Counted from the first letter of the stretch, positions 53,804 through 63,714 are shown. The stretch is DNA of 64,000 bases from Bacilli bacterium (GCA_017528315.1 JAFXOW010000059.1:27382-91381), one strand, 5' to 3'. The notes: a model not told the origin generated them from the letters alone. A program made the numbers and translations.

Positions 53804-54538
53804 ATGTTAATAACTAGTTTAGAAAATAATAATATAAAAAAATATTTAAAATTAAAACAAAAAAAATATCGTGATGAAGAAAAAATGTTTTTAATTGAAG
53901 GAGAACATTTAGTTAGAGAGGCTTATAAAAGTAATAGATTATATGATTTATTGGTACTTGATGGTTATGACTTTAAAATTGATTTTTCTTATACTAATGC
54001 ATCGCTTAATATTATGAAAAAATTAAGTGATATGGATAGTACTCCTAAAGTAATTGGAATAGTTAAGATAGAGGATAAGAAAACTAATTTAGGTAATAGA
54101 ATAATTATTCTTGATGGAATTCAAGATCCAGGAAATTTAGGAACCATTATTCGTAGTAGTGTTGCCTTTAATATTACCGATATTATTTTAAGTGATACGT
54201 CAGTTGATTTATATAATGATAAAGTGATTAGAGCTAGTCAAGGTATGATATTTAAAATAAATATAGAAAGAAGAAATTTAGTAGAAGTAATAAATAAATT
54301 AAAAAAACAAGATTATGTAATACTTGGAACAAATGTTAAAGAAGGAATAGATGTAAGAGATATTAATGTTAAGAAGTATGCTATTGTCTTAGGAAATGAA
54401 GGACAAGGAGTAAGTTTCGAAGTAGCAAATTTATGTGATAAAAATATTTATATAAAAATGAATAAGGAAGTAGAATCTTTGAATGTTGGTGTTGCTACTA
54501 GTATTATTATATATGAACTAAATGGAGGTCTTAAGTGA
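53804..54538 (+). CDS. TrmH/SpoU-family RNA 2'-O-methyltransferase
   Basis: 244 residues from ATG 53804 (TTGAGGGATTTTAT site; an ATG at 53783 is upstream of it). An RNA-binding N-terminal part (KYRDEEKMFLIEGEHLVREA) and a SPOUT domain with DGIQDPGNLGTIIR, GNEGQGVS and VESLNVGVATSI. Methylates ribose of rRNA or tRNA; target unknown. It overlaps rimM by 4 bp. Confidence 0.88.
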   Translation: MLITSLENNNIKKYLKLKQKKYRDEEKMFLIEGEHLVREAYKSNRLYDLLVLDGYDFKIDFSYTNASLNIMKKLSDMDSTPKVIGIVKIEDKKTNLGNRIIILDGIQDPGNLGTIIRSSVAFNITDIILSDTSVDLYNDKVIRASQGMIFKINIERRNLVEVINKLKKQDYVILGTNVKEGIDVRDINVKKYAIVLGNEGQGVSFEVANLCDKNIYIKMNKEVESLNVGVATSIIIYELNGGLK

Positions 54539-55008
54539 ATAAAATATATTTAGGCAAATATGTAAATACTCATGGAATTAAAGGAGAAATAAGAATAAAA
54601 TCGGATTTTAAATACAAGAATAAAGCTTTTTTAGTAGGTAATACTATTTATATAAATGAAAAAAGTTTTGTTATAACATCTTATAGAGTTCATAAGGGAT
54701 ATGATATGGTTATCTTAGATGGAATAAGAGATATAAATGATATAGAATATTTAAAAGGAAGTTTAGTATTTATTGATAAAGATAATATTAATTTAAATAG
54801 TGATGAATATTTAGATGAAGATTTACTTGATTGTAAAGTATATGTAAATAATAATTTAAAAGGAGTAGTAACCGGTTATGAATATTTAAATAAAAATAAA
54901 AAAATATTAGTAATTGATAAAGTTAAAATGATTCCTTTTGAGCTTATAAAAAATATAGATTTAAAGAAAAAAAGAATAGATATAGAAGGAGTAGACGGTT
55001 TATTATGA
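54535..55008 (+). CDS. rimM: Ribosome maturation factor RimM
   Basis: 157 residues with GTG start at 54535. GKYVNTHGIKGEI is the RimM signature, followed by a PRC-barrel half (DEDLLDCKVYV, IPFELIKNIDLKKKRIDI). Assists 30S head assembly near S19. Precedes trmD with a 4-bp overlap, as usual. Confidence 0.92.
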   Translation: MNKIYLGKYVNTHGIKGEIRIKSDFKYKNKAFLVGNTIYINEKSFVITSYRVHKGYDMVILDGIRDINDIEYLKGSLVFIDKDNINLNSDEYLDEDLLDCKVYVNNNLKGVVTGYEYLNKNKKILVIDKVKMIPFELIKNIDLKKKRIDIEGVDGLL

Positions 55009-55685
55009 AAATAGATGTTGTAACGATTTTTCCTGATATGTTTCAAGGAGTACTTAATGAATCAATTATAAAAAGAGCAATAGATAAGGGAATAGTTGAG
55101 ATAAATATTCATAATTTTCGTGATTATAGCCTTGATCCTCATGGTAAAGTAGATGATACTCCCTTTGGAGGAGGAGCTGGGATGGTACTTGCTTGTCAAC
55201 CTATCTTTGACTGTATAGAAAGTTTAAAAACTAAAGATAGTTTAGTTATTATGTTAACACCAGATGGTTTAGTATATAATCAAAATATTGCTTTAGAATT
55301 ATCGAGTAAAAAACATTTAATTTTATTATGTGGTCACTATGAAGGATTTGATGAAAGAATAAAATCCATCTGTGATATGTTTATAAGTGTTGGAGATTAT
55401 ATCTTAACTGGTGGTGAAATTCCTAGTATGATATTAATTGATAGTATTACAAGACTAATTGATGGAAGTATAACTAAAGAAAGCTTAGAAAGTGAATCAT
55501 TTTCAGATAACTTATTAGATTATCCAACTTATACTAAACCTAGAACATTTCGTGATATGGAAGTACCAAGTGTTCTTTTAAGCGGAGATCATCAAAAAAT
55601 AGCTGAATGGAGACATTTAAAAAAACTAGAAAAAACTAAAGAATTAAGACCAGATTTATTGGAGGATAGTGATGAGCGATATTAG
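55005..55685 (+). CDS. trmD: tRNA (guanine(37)-N1)-methyltransferase
   Basis: 226 residues. IDVVTIFPDMF at the start, DDTPFGGGAGMVL, LCGHYEGFDER, GDYILTGGE and LLSGDHQKIAEWR are TrmD hallmarks. Methylates G37 to prevent frameshifting. rplS usually follows; instead a hypothetical gene overlaps its end. Confidence 0.97.
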   Translation: MKIDVVTIFPDMFQGVLNESIIKRAIDKGIVEINIHNFRDYSLDPHGKVDDTPFGGGAGMVLACQPIFDCIESLKTKDSLVIMLTPDGLVYNQNIALELSSKKHLILLCGHYEGFDERIKSICDMFISVGDYILTGGEIPSMILIDSITRLIDGSITKESLESESFSDNLLDYPTYTKPRTFRDMEVPSVLLSGDHQKIAEWRHLKKLEKTKELRPDLLEDSDERY

Positions 55686-56157
55686 ATATTTAGTTGTAAA
55701 AGAAAAAAATAAGAAAACTGTATCTTATTTTGAGTATGATAAATTAGATGGATATGGAATGATTCCAAAAAATAAAAATATAAAATTAAGAGATGCTATA
55801 AATGTAAATAAAATGGTTATTATTAATCCTAGTTTTATTGAAAAATTAATTAATAAAAAAATTAATTCTAAGATAAAAAAATTAATTGATTTGATATCTA
55901 CTATATATGAAAATGATGATGACGATCCAGCTGGATCTTTAATGCAAGCTTTGAATGAAGTAGAAAAATTTAAAAGGGAAATGATTAATAAATATCTAAA
56001 TTATATGTCAAAGGAACAAGTTGATTTATTAGAAAAGAAAATAAATATACTTGAAACAGAAGTAATGAATCACGCTTATAAATTAAATGAACAACAATTT
56101 AGTAAATATGAAAATAGTATGGAATATGAAGATTATGAACCAAAAAGATCAAGATAA
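55672..56157 (+). CDS. Hypothetical protein following trmD
   Basis: 161 residues from ATG 55672 (TTGGAGGATAGTG site inside trmD). Helical, charged C-terminal half (VEKFKREMINKYL, VDLLEKKINILETEVMNHAY). No known motif, no membrane helix. Overlaps the downstream vanZ-like start, so translationally linked to trmD. Confidence 0.6.
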   Translation: MSDIRYLVVKEKNKKTVSYFEYDKLDGYGMIPKNKNIKLRDAINVNKMVIINPSFIEKLINKKINSKIKKLIDLISTIYENDDDDPAGSLMQALNEVEKFKREMINKYLNYMSKEQVDLLEKKINILETEVMNHAYKLNEQQFSKYENSMEYEDYEPKRSR

Positions 56158-56572
56158 ATTTAAAAAAATAGTAAGTATTATTCTACTTATAAGTTGGTGT
56201 TTAATAATATATTATTTTTCTAATCAAAATGGTAATCTATCAACAACAAGTAGTAGTCATTTAATTGATTTTATTAATAAATTACTGAGAATTAATCTTT
56301 ATGATTTTGAATATTCTGTATTAATAGTTAGAAAGCTTGCTCATATGTTTTTATATTTTATTTTATTTGTTTTAAGTTATAATTGTTTCTTAAACTTTAA
56401 AATTAATAAAAAATATTTATATGCTATTATATTTTGTTTATTATATTCTATAAGTGATGAAGTACATCAATTATTTATTATTGAAAGAACAGCAAATATT
56501 ATAGATATTGTAATTGATATGTTAGGTTCATTTATGGGTTTAAGTTTTTGTAAATTATTTAAATTTAACTAA
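56135..56572 (+). CDS. VanZ family membrane protein (second)
   Basis: 145 residues from ATG 56135 (overlaps the upstream gene by 23 bp). Four hydrophobic helices with the VanZ pattern IYYFSNQNG, VRKLAHMFLYFIL, YSISDEVHQLF and NIIDIVIDMLGS. A shorter VanZ than the one at 31654. Role unknown. Confidence 0.82.
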   Translation: MNQKDQDKFKKIVSIILLISWCLIIYYFSNQNGNLSTTSSSHLIDFINKLLRINLYDFEYSVLIVRKLAHMFLYFILFVLSYNCFLNFKINKKYLYAIIFCLLYSISDEVHQLFIIERTANIIDIVIDMLGSFMGLSFCKLFKFN

Positions 56573-56651
56573 TAGTTATGTATTTAATTTGGGACAAATA
56601 AACATTCCAAAATTTAATTTATTCATACTATAAATTAGATAGGAGGAAATT

Positions 56652-56993
56652 ATGTTTCAAGATAATTGTTATGATCGAAATATTGATGTAAATACTAACT
56701 TTTTTGCTGACAACATGACAAACGATATAGATGTTGATGTCGACATAAATAATATGGGAGGCAATATGAATCAAGGAATGACAGGTTCATCTTGTCCTAC
56801 ACGTCCAATTGTTGAACCAATGAGAGAAAGATGTGTTAATAGAACCTTTGTTCATGAAGTACCACATGTATGTCCAATTCGTACTCGAATCATAAATCAT
56901 CATGTTTATAAACATACCTATAGACCTGAATATTCTTGCTGTGAAGAAAATGTTGTAAGTAATATAGATCAAGGTTCATGTTGTAATTTTTAG
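56652..56993 (+). CDS. CotD-family spore coat protein
   Basis: 113 residues. An acidic Asn/Asp-rich head is followed by a His/Cys-rich part (FVHEVPHVCPIRTRIINHHVY, HTYRPEYSCCEE), which matches the CotD layout of VPH-x-P, a VNHH-like segment and C-terminal Cys pair. CotD is an inner spore coat protein. AGGAGG site. It supports sporulation capacity, with yqfC/yqfD. Family call by resemblance. Confidence 0.75.
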   Translation: MFQDNCYDRNIDVNTNFFADNMTNDIDVDVDINNMGGNMNQGMTGSSCPTRPIVEPMRERCVNRTFVHEVPHVCPIRTRIINHHVYKHTYRPEYSCCEENVVSNIDQGSCCNF

Positions 56994-57014
56994 GATACTT
57001 TGGTATCCTTTTTT
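56993..57014 (+). terminator. Terminator of the CotD-like gene
   Basis: GGATAC-TTTG-GTATCC followed by TTTTTT. Confidence 0.8.
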
Positions 57015-58152
57015 AATTTCTATATTTATTAATTTCTCTATTAATATTTAAAATTATTCCTATTACAAATAAAAAGACAAGTAAACTAGTACCACCATAA
57101 CTTATAAATGGGAGAGGAATGCCTGTTATTGGAAGGAGTCCAATAGTCATACCAATATTTTGGACTTGTCCATAAAAAAGCATTATAAATATTCCAATAA
57201 TTATGTATTTATCAACTAATTTTACTTTTTTTAAAGAAAGTCTTAAAATACTAGAATCAAATATAATTAAAACAAATAATAAAATAATTGCACCTATTAA
57301 TCCAAAATTAGAAGTGAAAGTTGCAAAGATAAAATCAGTTTGAGGTTCAGGAAAATAAAGAGGATTTTTTAAATAACCAAATCCAAATAGTCCACTTGAA
57401 CCAATAGAAATTAAACTATTTTCTAACTGATAACCATTTCCATAAACCCAATTTAAAACTCTATCAATACGATAAAAAATATTAATTCCAACTAGTTTAA
57501 TAAATAAATCTTGCTTAAAAAAATATAAAAAGATGATACTTCCCGATATAATTAAAAAACTACTAATAAAAGTTATATACCAAATTTTTCTTAGTTTAAT
57601 AAAAAAAACTAAAGTAATAAATATTAAAAAATAAATAATAACAACACCGGTATCTGGTTCTAAAAAAGTTAAAATACTGGGAATAAATGTAAGAATAAAA
57701 AGCTTTCCAAGGAGAATGAATTCATCTTTAATAGTATTCTTTTTTTTCTTTTTAAATTTATTAATAGTACATGATATTGTAATAATTAAACTAATCTTCA
57801 TAAGTTCTGATGGTTGAAAACTAAAAGAACCTATATATATCCAACAACGGCTCCCATTAATATTAATGCCAAATAAAAGTAAAGATAATAATAATATATT
57901 AATACCAATATAAATTAATAAATGATATTTTTTTAATAGATTAAATCCTTTATACTTAATAAAAATAATTAGACCAATACCTATTATATAAAATATTAAT
58001 TGTTTTAAATATATATTATTAAATTCAGGTTTTAAAAAAGTAGTTGCAGCATATATAGATAAAATACTAATTATCATCATTATAAATAAAGATATTATTA
58101 TATTAAGATTAGTTTTATTTGTTTTCATATTTATATTATAAATAGAAATCAT
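57013..58152 (-). CDS. RodA/FtsW/SpoVE family (SEDS) protein, RodA-like
   Basis: 379 residues with about ten membrane helices. GSRCWIYIGSFSFQPSELMK, FLEPDTGVVIIYF, NIGMTIGLLPITGIPLPFISYGGTSLL are SEDS motifs. These proteins polymerise lipid II glycan chains with a class B PBP. The group (RodA, FtsW or SpoVE) is not settled by sequence. The start is uncertain: ATG 58152 and 58128 both lack a clear ribosome site. Confidence 0.85.
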   Translation of the reverse strand: MISIYNINMKTNKTNLNIIISLFIMMIISILSIYAATTFLKPEFNNIYLKQLIFYIIGIGLIIFIKYKGFNLLKKYHLLIYIGINILLLSLLLFGININGSRCWIYIGSFSFQPSELMKISLIITISCTINKFKKKKKNTIKDEFILLGKLFILTFIPSILTFLEPDTGVVIIYFLIFITLVFFIKLRKIWYITFISSFLIISGSIIFLYFFKQDLFIKLVGINIFYRIDRVLNWVYGNGYQLENSLISIGSSGLFGFGYLKNPLYFPEPQTDFIFATFTSNFGLIGAIILLFVLIIFDSSILRLSLKKVKLVDKYIIIGIFIMLFYGQVQNIGMTIGLLPITGIPLPFISYGGTSLLVFLFVIGIILNINREINKYRN

Positions 58153-58194
58153 AGTTTTATACTTATTTACATATAGTAAATTAGGAGTGATTAA

Positions 58195-58524
58195 ATGAAA
58201 AAATTACCTAAGATATATCAAAATGATTTATCTAAAAGTATTAAGAATAATAAGAAAGTATATAATAGTTTAAAAGAAAAAGATGAAGTTATAGAAGTAA
58301 AAAAGGTTACTAATAAACGAGTTGATTCTAAAAAAACATTAACTGTTAAGGAAAAAGTAAAAGAGTTAATTAAAAGTAATAATTATATTTTTAATACAAA
58401 AGTTAAATTAATATTTGATAATTATGAAAAAGAATGTCATATAGCTGGTGTTGTTAATAATCATATTATTACTATGGATAATGAAATAATAAAAATAGAT
58501 GATTTAAAAGATATAGAGTATTAA
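58195..58524 (+). CDS. Lys-rich hypothetical protein
   Basis: 109 residues, TTAGGAGTGATTAA site. A basic disordered head (about 1-60) and a compact C-terminal domain (KVKLIFDNYEKECHIAGVV, IITMDNEIIKIDDLKDIEY). Divergent from the RodA-like gene. Not recognised. Confidence 0.5.
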   Translation: MKKLPKIYQNDLSKSIKNNKKVYNSLKEKDEVIEVKKVTNKRVDSKKTLTVKEKVKELIKSNNYIFNTKVKLIFDNYEKECHIAGVVNNHIITMDNEIIKIDDLKDIEY

Positions 58525-58589
58525 AAAAATAAAGAAAATATAGATATTGATACTAAATTAAATATTTAAATTTATAATATATAATATTA

Positions 58590-58642
58590 AAAATATAGTC
58601 AAAATATGTTAAGTAAGATTATTTTGTACTATATTTTTTTTA
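58590..58642 (+). terminator. Terminator upstream of rlmN
   Basis: AAATATAGT-CAAAATA and TATTTTG-T-ACTATATTT form a long stem with one bulge, followed by T. Confidence 0.7.
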
Positions 58643-58676
58643 ATACTTATGTTAAACTTATATTGGGTGTTTATAT

Positions 58677-59699
58677 ATGATAAATATATATAGTATGACA
58701 TTGAAAAAATTAGAAGATTATTTTTTAAGTATAAATGAAAAAAAATATAAAGCTCGTCAAGTATATGATTGGTTATATATAAAAAGAGTTAATACCTTTG
58801 ATAATATGAGTAATATAAAGAAAGATATTCTAGAAAAATTAAAGACTGATTATTATTTTGAAAAGATAGAAATAATTAAATGTGAAAATGATGAATTAGT
58901 AAAAAAGTATTTATTAAAGTTAAGTGATGATAGAACTATCGAAGCTGTTTTAATGGAACATGATTATGGTAATAGTTTATGTATTTCATCAGAAGTTGGA
59001 TGCAATATGAATTGTTCTTTTTGTGAATCAGGTAAAATTAAAAAGCAAAGAGATGTTACAAGTGGTGAGATGGTTCTAGAGATTATGAAAATAGAAGAAG
59101 ATATAAAATCTCGAATTAGTCATGTAGTAATAATGGGAATTGGAGAACCTTTTGATAACTATGATAATATAGTCGATTTTATAGAAATTGTTAATAATCC
59201 CTTTGGAATTAATTTAGGAAGTCGTCATATAACCGTTTCTACCTGTGGAATAGTACCTAAAATATATGAGTTTAGTGAGTTTCCATATCAAGTAAATTTA
59301 GCAATTAGTTTACATGCATCAAATAATGAACTTAGAAGTAAATTAATGCCTATTAATAAAGTTTATAATATTGAAAAATTAATGGAAAGTATTAAATATT
59401 ATTTAAGTCGTACTAATAGACGAGTAACATTTGAATATATAATGTTAGATAAGGTAAATGATAAAGAGTCTAATGCTATGGAACTAGCCAATTTACTTCA
59501 TGGAATGAATTGTTATGTTAATTTGATTCCATATAATGAAACTAGTAGAATTCCTTATAAGAGAAGTAGTAAAGAAAATATTTTAAAGTTTTATGATATA
59601 TTAAAAAGATATGGAATTAATGTTACTATTAGACGAGAATTTGGTGGTAAGATTAGTGCAGCATGTGGACAGTTAAAGTCTAGTGAGGAGAAAGTATGA
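58677..59699 (+). CDS. rlmN: 23S rRNA (adenine(2503)-C2)-methyltransferase
   Basis: 340 residues. Radical SAM CNMNCSFC cluster motif (about 105-112), HVVIMGIGEPFDNYDN, ISLHASNNELR and the C-terminal catalytic Cys in AACGQL. Methylates A2503 of 23S rRNA (and tRNA A37 in some species). First gene of the rlmN-prpC-prkC-rsgA-rpe unit; it overlaps prpC by 4 bp. Confidence 0.95.
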   Translation: MINIYSMTLKKLEDYFLSINEKKYKARQVYDWLYIKRVNTFDNMSNIKKDILEKLKTDYYFEKIEIIKCENDELVKKYLLKLSDDRTIEAVLMEHDYGNSLCISSEVGCNMNCSFCESGKIKKQRDVTSGEMVLEIMKIEEDIKSRISHVVIMGIGEPFDNYDNIVDFIEIVNNPFGINLGSRHITVSTCGIVPKIYEFSEFPYQVNLAISLHASNNELRSKLMPINKVYNIEKLMESIKYYLSRTNRRVTFEYIMLDKVNDKESNAMELANLLHGMNCYVNLIPYNETSRIPYKRSSKENILKFYDILKRYGINVTIRREFGGKISAACGQLKSSEEKV

Positions 59700-60466
59700 A
59701 GAGTTTTTATTTAACAGATGTAGGAAAAGTAAGAGATCATAATGAAGATAGTGTTATAATTCTTAAAAATCATCAGAATGAGTATTTATTAGCTGTTGCT
59801 GATGGAATGGGTGGACATCGAGCGGGCGAAGTTGCTTCTTCAATTGCTATAACCTATTTAAGTAAACAATTTAATGAAACTTTTTATGGATTAAACAAAG
59901 ATAAAGCTGTAGATTGGATAAATGAATGTGTAAGTAATATTAATATGGAGATATTTAAACATGAAAAAGTTCACTCTGATAGTATTGGTATGGGAACAAC
60001 TTTAGTGCTTGCTCTATATACAAAAGATTATTTGTTGTTTGGTAATATTGGTGATTCAAGTGGCTTTGTTTTAAAAGATAAAGTTCTTCATAAGGTAACG
60101 GTTGATCATAGTTTAGTAAACTTACTAGTTGAAGCTGGAGAGATAACGGAAGAAGAAGCTAAGAATCATCCTAGAAAAAATGTTTTGATGAAAGCACTTG
60201 GAGCAAGTGATATGATTGAAGCTGATATATTTGATTGTGATATGAATATAACCGGTATACTTCTTGCAAGTGATGGCTTGACTAATTTACTAGATGCTAG
60301 TAAAATAGAAGATGTATTGAATAGTGATTCTGAAATAGAAGAAAAGATAGTAAGTTTAATAAGAAAAGCTAATAATGAGGGTGGAACTGATAATATTTCA
60401 GTAGCTTATTTAGAAATAGAAGAGAAAGATGGTGGCGAATGTGATAGCGAAGGGTCAGAAGATTAA
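59696..60466 (+). CDS. prpC: PP2C-type serine/threonine phosphatase (Stp/PrpC)
   Basis: 256 residues. TDVGKVRDHNEDS, VADGMGGHRAGEVAS, NIGDSSGF and LLASDGLTNL with GGTDNIS are PPM motifs holding the metal-binding Asp residues. It dephosphorylates targets of PrkC. Overlaps prkC by 38 bp. Confidence 0.95.
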   Translation: MKSFYLTDVGKVRDHNEDSVIILKNHQNEYLLAVADGMGGHRAGEVASSIAITYLSKQFNETFYGLNKDKAVDWINECVSNINMEIFKHEKVHSDSIGMGTTLVLALYTKDYLLFGNIGDSSGFVLKDKVLHKVTVDHSLVNLLVEAGEITEEEAKNHPRKNVLMKALGASDMIEADIFDCDMNITGILLASDGLTNLLDASKIEDVLNSDSEIEEKIVSLIRKANNEGGTDNISVAYLEIEEKDGGECDSEGSED

Positions 60467-62216
60467 TGATAGATATGAGATAATAAAAAGTATTGGAGAA
60501 GGTGGCATGGCTAATGTTTATCTTGGTCATGATATAATACTAGATCGAGATGTTGCTATAAAAGTTTTAAGAGGAGATTTAGCAGGCGATGAGAAGTTTG
60601 TTAGACGTTTTCAAAGGGAAGCTTTAAGTGCATCTAGTTTATCTCATCCTAATATTGTTGAAATGTATGACGTAGGAGAAGATAATGGAACTTATTATAT
60701 TGTAATGGAATATGTTCCAGGTCAGACTTTAAAACAAGTTATTAAAAAAAGAGGTGGCTTAAGTTTATCAGAAGCAATTGATGTAATGTTACAAATTACT
60801 GATGGTATTAAAGAAGCCCATGATGAGTATATAATTCATCGTGATTTAAAACCTCAGAATATTTTAATTAAAGATAACGGTGAAATTAAGATAACTGATT
60901 TTGGAATTGCTATGGCTCTTAATAGTACCCAACTAACTCAAACTAATTCGGTTATGGGAAGTGTTCATTACCTACCACCAGAACAAGCAAGTGGAAAAGG
61001 AGCAACCATTAAAAGTGATATTTATTCAATGGGAATACTTTTCTATGAATTATTAACTGGGAATTTACCATTTAAAGGAGATAATGCAGTTGAAATAGCT
61101 CTTAAACACATGAAGAGTGATATTCCATCTGTACGAGAACAAAATGATTCAATTCCTCAAAGTGTTGAAAATATTATTTTAAAAGCGACAGCTAAAAATC
61201 CTAAGAATAGATATGAAACCGTTGAAGAAATGCATAATGATTTATTAACTTGTTTAAATGAAGATAGAAAAGACGAAAGTAAAATAGAATTTTCTTATCC
61301 TGAACATGAAAATGATGATAAGAAACCAGTTGTTTTAGAAGAAGCCAATAATCCAGAAAATACAGTTAAAGAATTAGATGATGATTTAGGAGATTTTAAA
61401 GAAGAAAAGAAAAATACTTGGATTTGGGTATTATCAGGAATATTTATTTGTATAATGTTAGTTTTAGTGGGAATATTTGTAGTTTATCCATTATTTACTG
61501 ACGTTCCTGATATTATTATTCCTGATGTAACTGGCATGAGTGTTTCGAAAGCTGAGGAAACTTTAAGAACGGCTGGCTTCGAAGTAGCTATGCAAGTTGA
61601 AAGTGTAAGTGATGAAAGCATAGAAAAAGGTCTTGTAGTAAAAACTAGTCCTGCTATTGGTTTAAAGAGAAAGAAAGGTTCAACGATTACATTATATGAA
61701 TCTCTTGGAACTGCTGAAATAGAACTTGAGGATTATACTGGTAAAAATTATATTGAAGTTAAAACAACTTTAGAAAAACAATATGGTTTAGAGAATGTTA
61801 TAATTGAGAAATTAAAATTAGAAGAAGATGATGATAAGGAATATGATAAACAAGAAATAATTAAACAAGAACCTGATGCAGGTACCAAGGTAGCTAAAGG
61901 TGATAAAGTAACATTATATATTCCAGATATAGTTGATGAGTATCCTAATTTTGTTGAAGAAGCTTGGTCATTAGAGGAAATTCAAAATTTCTGTGATGAA
62001 TATGGGATAGTTGTTACATTTACAGCTAAACCAACAAATGAATATCAAGAAAATACGATTATTAGTCAAAGTAGATCAGCTGGAACTACTATCGTTAAAG
62101 GAGCTAATTTAACTGTTGTCTATGCTGTTAAATATGAAGAATCAACAAATGATAAAAAAGAAGAAAAAACAACTAGTGATGATAAGAAAGAAGAAAAAAC
62201 TAAAAATGAAGATTAA
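60429..62216 (+). CDS. prkC: PASTA-domain serine/threonine kinase PrkC
   Basis: 595 residues. Kinase domain (about 10-270) with GEGGMANVYLG, HRDLKPQNIL and DFGIAM; a charged linker; a membrane helix (about 328-352); then three PASTA domains (about 358-565, with VPDIIIPDVTGMS as the first). A Lys/Glu/Asp tail ends the protein. Senses muropeptides/lipid II and regulates wall synthesis, and germination in spore formers. Confidence 0.95.
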   Translation: MVANVIAKGQKINDRYEIIKSIGEGGMANVYLGHDIILDRDVAIKVLRGDLAGDEKFVRRFQREALSASSLSHPNIVEMYDVGEDNGTYYIVMEYVPGQTLKQVIKKRGGLSLSEAIDVMLQITDGIKEAHDEYIIHRDLKPQNILIKDNGEIKITDFGIAMALNSTQLTQTNSVMGSVHYLPPEQASGKGATIKSDIYSMGILFYELLTGNLPFKGDNAVEIALKHMKSDIPSVREQNDSIPQSVENIILKATAKNPKNRYETVEEMHNDLLTCLNEDRKDESKIEFSYPEHENDDKKPVVLEEANNPENTVKELDDDLGDFKEEKKNTWIWVLSGIFICIMLVLVGIFVVYPLFTDVPDIIIPDVTGMSVSKAEETLRTAGFEVAMQVESVSDESIEKGLVVKTSPAIGLKRKKGSTITLYESLGTAEIELEDYTGKNYIEVKTTLEKQYGLENVIIEKLKLEEDDDKEYDKQEIIKQEPDAGTKVAKGDKVTLYIPDIVDEYPNFVEEAWSLEEIQNFCDEYGIVVTFTAKPTNEYQENTIISQSRSAGTTIVKGANLTVVYAVKYEESTNDKKEEKTTSDDKKEEKTKNED

Positions 62217-63045
62217 AGGACAAATAGTAAAAAACATAAGTGATATATATGATGTATTAATAGAAGGAGAAATAATAACTTGTAAATGTCGAGGACTTTT
62301 AAGACATAAAAACATAATTCCCTTAGTTGGGGATTATGTTTTAATCGATAAAGAAAAGTGTATTATTGAAAGTATTTTTCCTCGTCAAAATGAAATAGTA
62401 AGACCAAAAGTTGCCAATATTACTAAAGCTTTTGTAATTACAAGTTTAAAACATCCGGATTTAGATTTAAATTTATTAGATAAGTTATTAGTGGAATTGG
62501 AAATAAATAAAATAGAACCTGTTATTGTAATTACTAAAAAAGATTTATTAGAAAAAAGTAAATTGAATGAATATAAAAAAATATTAGATTATTATCGAAA
62601 TATTGGATATAAAGTAATATACAATACAGAAATTTCTAAATTAAAGAAAGAATTAGAAGATAATGTTACAGTTTTCATGGGTCAAACAGGAGCAGGAAAG
62701 AGTACTTTATTAAATAAATTGTTTTCCGATTTAAAGTTACAAACAGGAGATGTATCAATTGCTTTAGGACGTGGACGCCATACAACAAGACATGCTGAAA
62801 TAATAATTAAAGAAAACATTAAAGTTTTAGATACACCGGGGTTTTCTGCTTTATCTTTTTTAAATTTCAAAGAAACTGATGTTAGGGACGCTTTTTTAGA
62901 ATTTAAAAAATATAGTTGTCCATTTAAAGATTGTATGCATTTGAAAGAAAATGAATGTAATGTTATAAAAGAAGTCAATAACAAAAATATTTTAGCAAGT
63001 CGTTATGAAAATTACAAAAACTTTATAAATGAATTCAGGAGGTAA
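62206..63045 (+). CDS. rsgA: Small ribosomal subunit biogenesis GTPase RsgA
   Basis: 279 residues from ATG 62206, inside the last codons of prkC. OB-fold start (KCRGLLRHKN), then circularly permuted GTPase: TKKDL (G4) before GQTGAGKST (G1) and DTPGFS (G3), and a zinc knuckle CPFKDCMHLKENEC. Matures the 30S subunit. The order prkC-rsgA-rpe is as in Bacillus. Confidence 0.95.
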   Translation: MKIKGQIVKNISDIYDVLIEGEIITCKCRGLLRHKNIIPLVGDYVLIDKEKCIIESIFPRQNEIVRPKVANITKAFVITSLKHPDLDLNLLDKLLVELEINKIEPVIVITKKDLLEKSKLNEYKKILDYYRNIGYKVIYNTEISKLKKELEDNVTVFMGQTGAGKSTLLNKLFSDLKLQTGDVSIALGRGRHTTRHAEIIIKENIKVLDTPGFSALSFLNFKETDVRDAFLEFKKYSCPFKDCMHLKENECNVIKEVNNKNILASRYENYKNFINEFRR

Positions 63046-63047
63046 AT

Positions 63048-63695
63048 ATGAAAAAGAAAATAGCTGCATCTTTTTTAGGAGCTAAAAATGCTGGTAGAGC
63101 TTTAAAAACATTAAATGTAACGGATATTGATTATATTCATGTTGATGTAATGGATGGTAAATATGTTAAACATAAAACAATGCCTTTTTCGGAACTGTCA
63201 ACTATAACCTACTATACCGAAAAAAGATTAGATGTTCATTTAATGGTTATAAAACCTTTAAAATGGATTGATAAATTAGCTAGTTTAAATGTTGATTGTA
63301 TAAGTGTTCATTTAGATATAAAAGATGATATAGAAAAAGTCATAGAAAGATGTAAACTTTATGGAATAAAAATAGGTATTGCTCTTAATCCTGAACAAGA
63401 TATTTCACTGGTTTATCCATATTTAGATAAAATTCATAAAGTTTTAATCATGAGTGTTAATCCTGGTAAATCAGGACAAGATTTTATTCTGGAATCTATT
63501 AATAAAGTAAATACTTTAAGAAAAGAAATTGAAAAACGCAAATTAAAAACGTTAATTGAAATAGATGGAGGAGTAAATTTCTTAAATATCAAAGATTTAA
63601 CAAATGCTGATATAATTGTATCAGGGTCAACCATTTTAAAATCGGATAATTTTCAAGATACAATTGCTAAACTTCGAAAGTGTGTATCAAAATAA
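63048..63695 (+). CDS. rpe: Ribulose-phosphate 3-epimerase
   Basis: 215 residues. IHVDVMDGKYV, DVHLMV, SVNPGKSGQDF and IDGGVN are epimerase motifs, with the metal ligands in His-x-Asp, His and Asp. The usual N-terminal SILSAD stretch reads AASFLGA. Interconverts ribulose- and xylulose-5-phosphate. Last gene of the unit; AGGAGGTAAAT site. Confidence 0.9.
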   Translation: MKKKIAASFLGAKNAGRALKTLNVTDIDYIHVDVMDGKYVKHKTMPFSELSTITYYTEKRLDVHLMVIKPLKWIDKLASLNVDCISVHLDIKDDIEKVIERCKLYGIKIGIALNPEQDISLVYPYLDKIHKVLIMSVNPGKSGQDFILESINKVNTLRKEIEKRKLKTLIEIDGGVNFLNIKDLTNADIIVSGSTILKSDNFQDTIAKLRKCVSK

Positions 63696-63714
63696 ATTAG
63701 AATATTATAATTTT

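Noticed and set aside
62116..62205. N-terminal Lys-rich extension of RsgA in frame with 62206
   Set aside because: It overlaps the end of prkC in another frame, has no family counterpart, and RsgA proteins begin at the OB-fold encoded from 62206.
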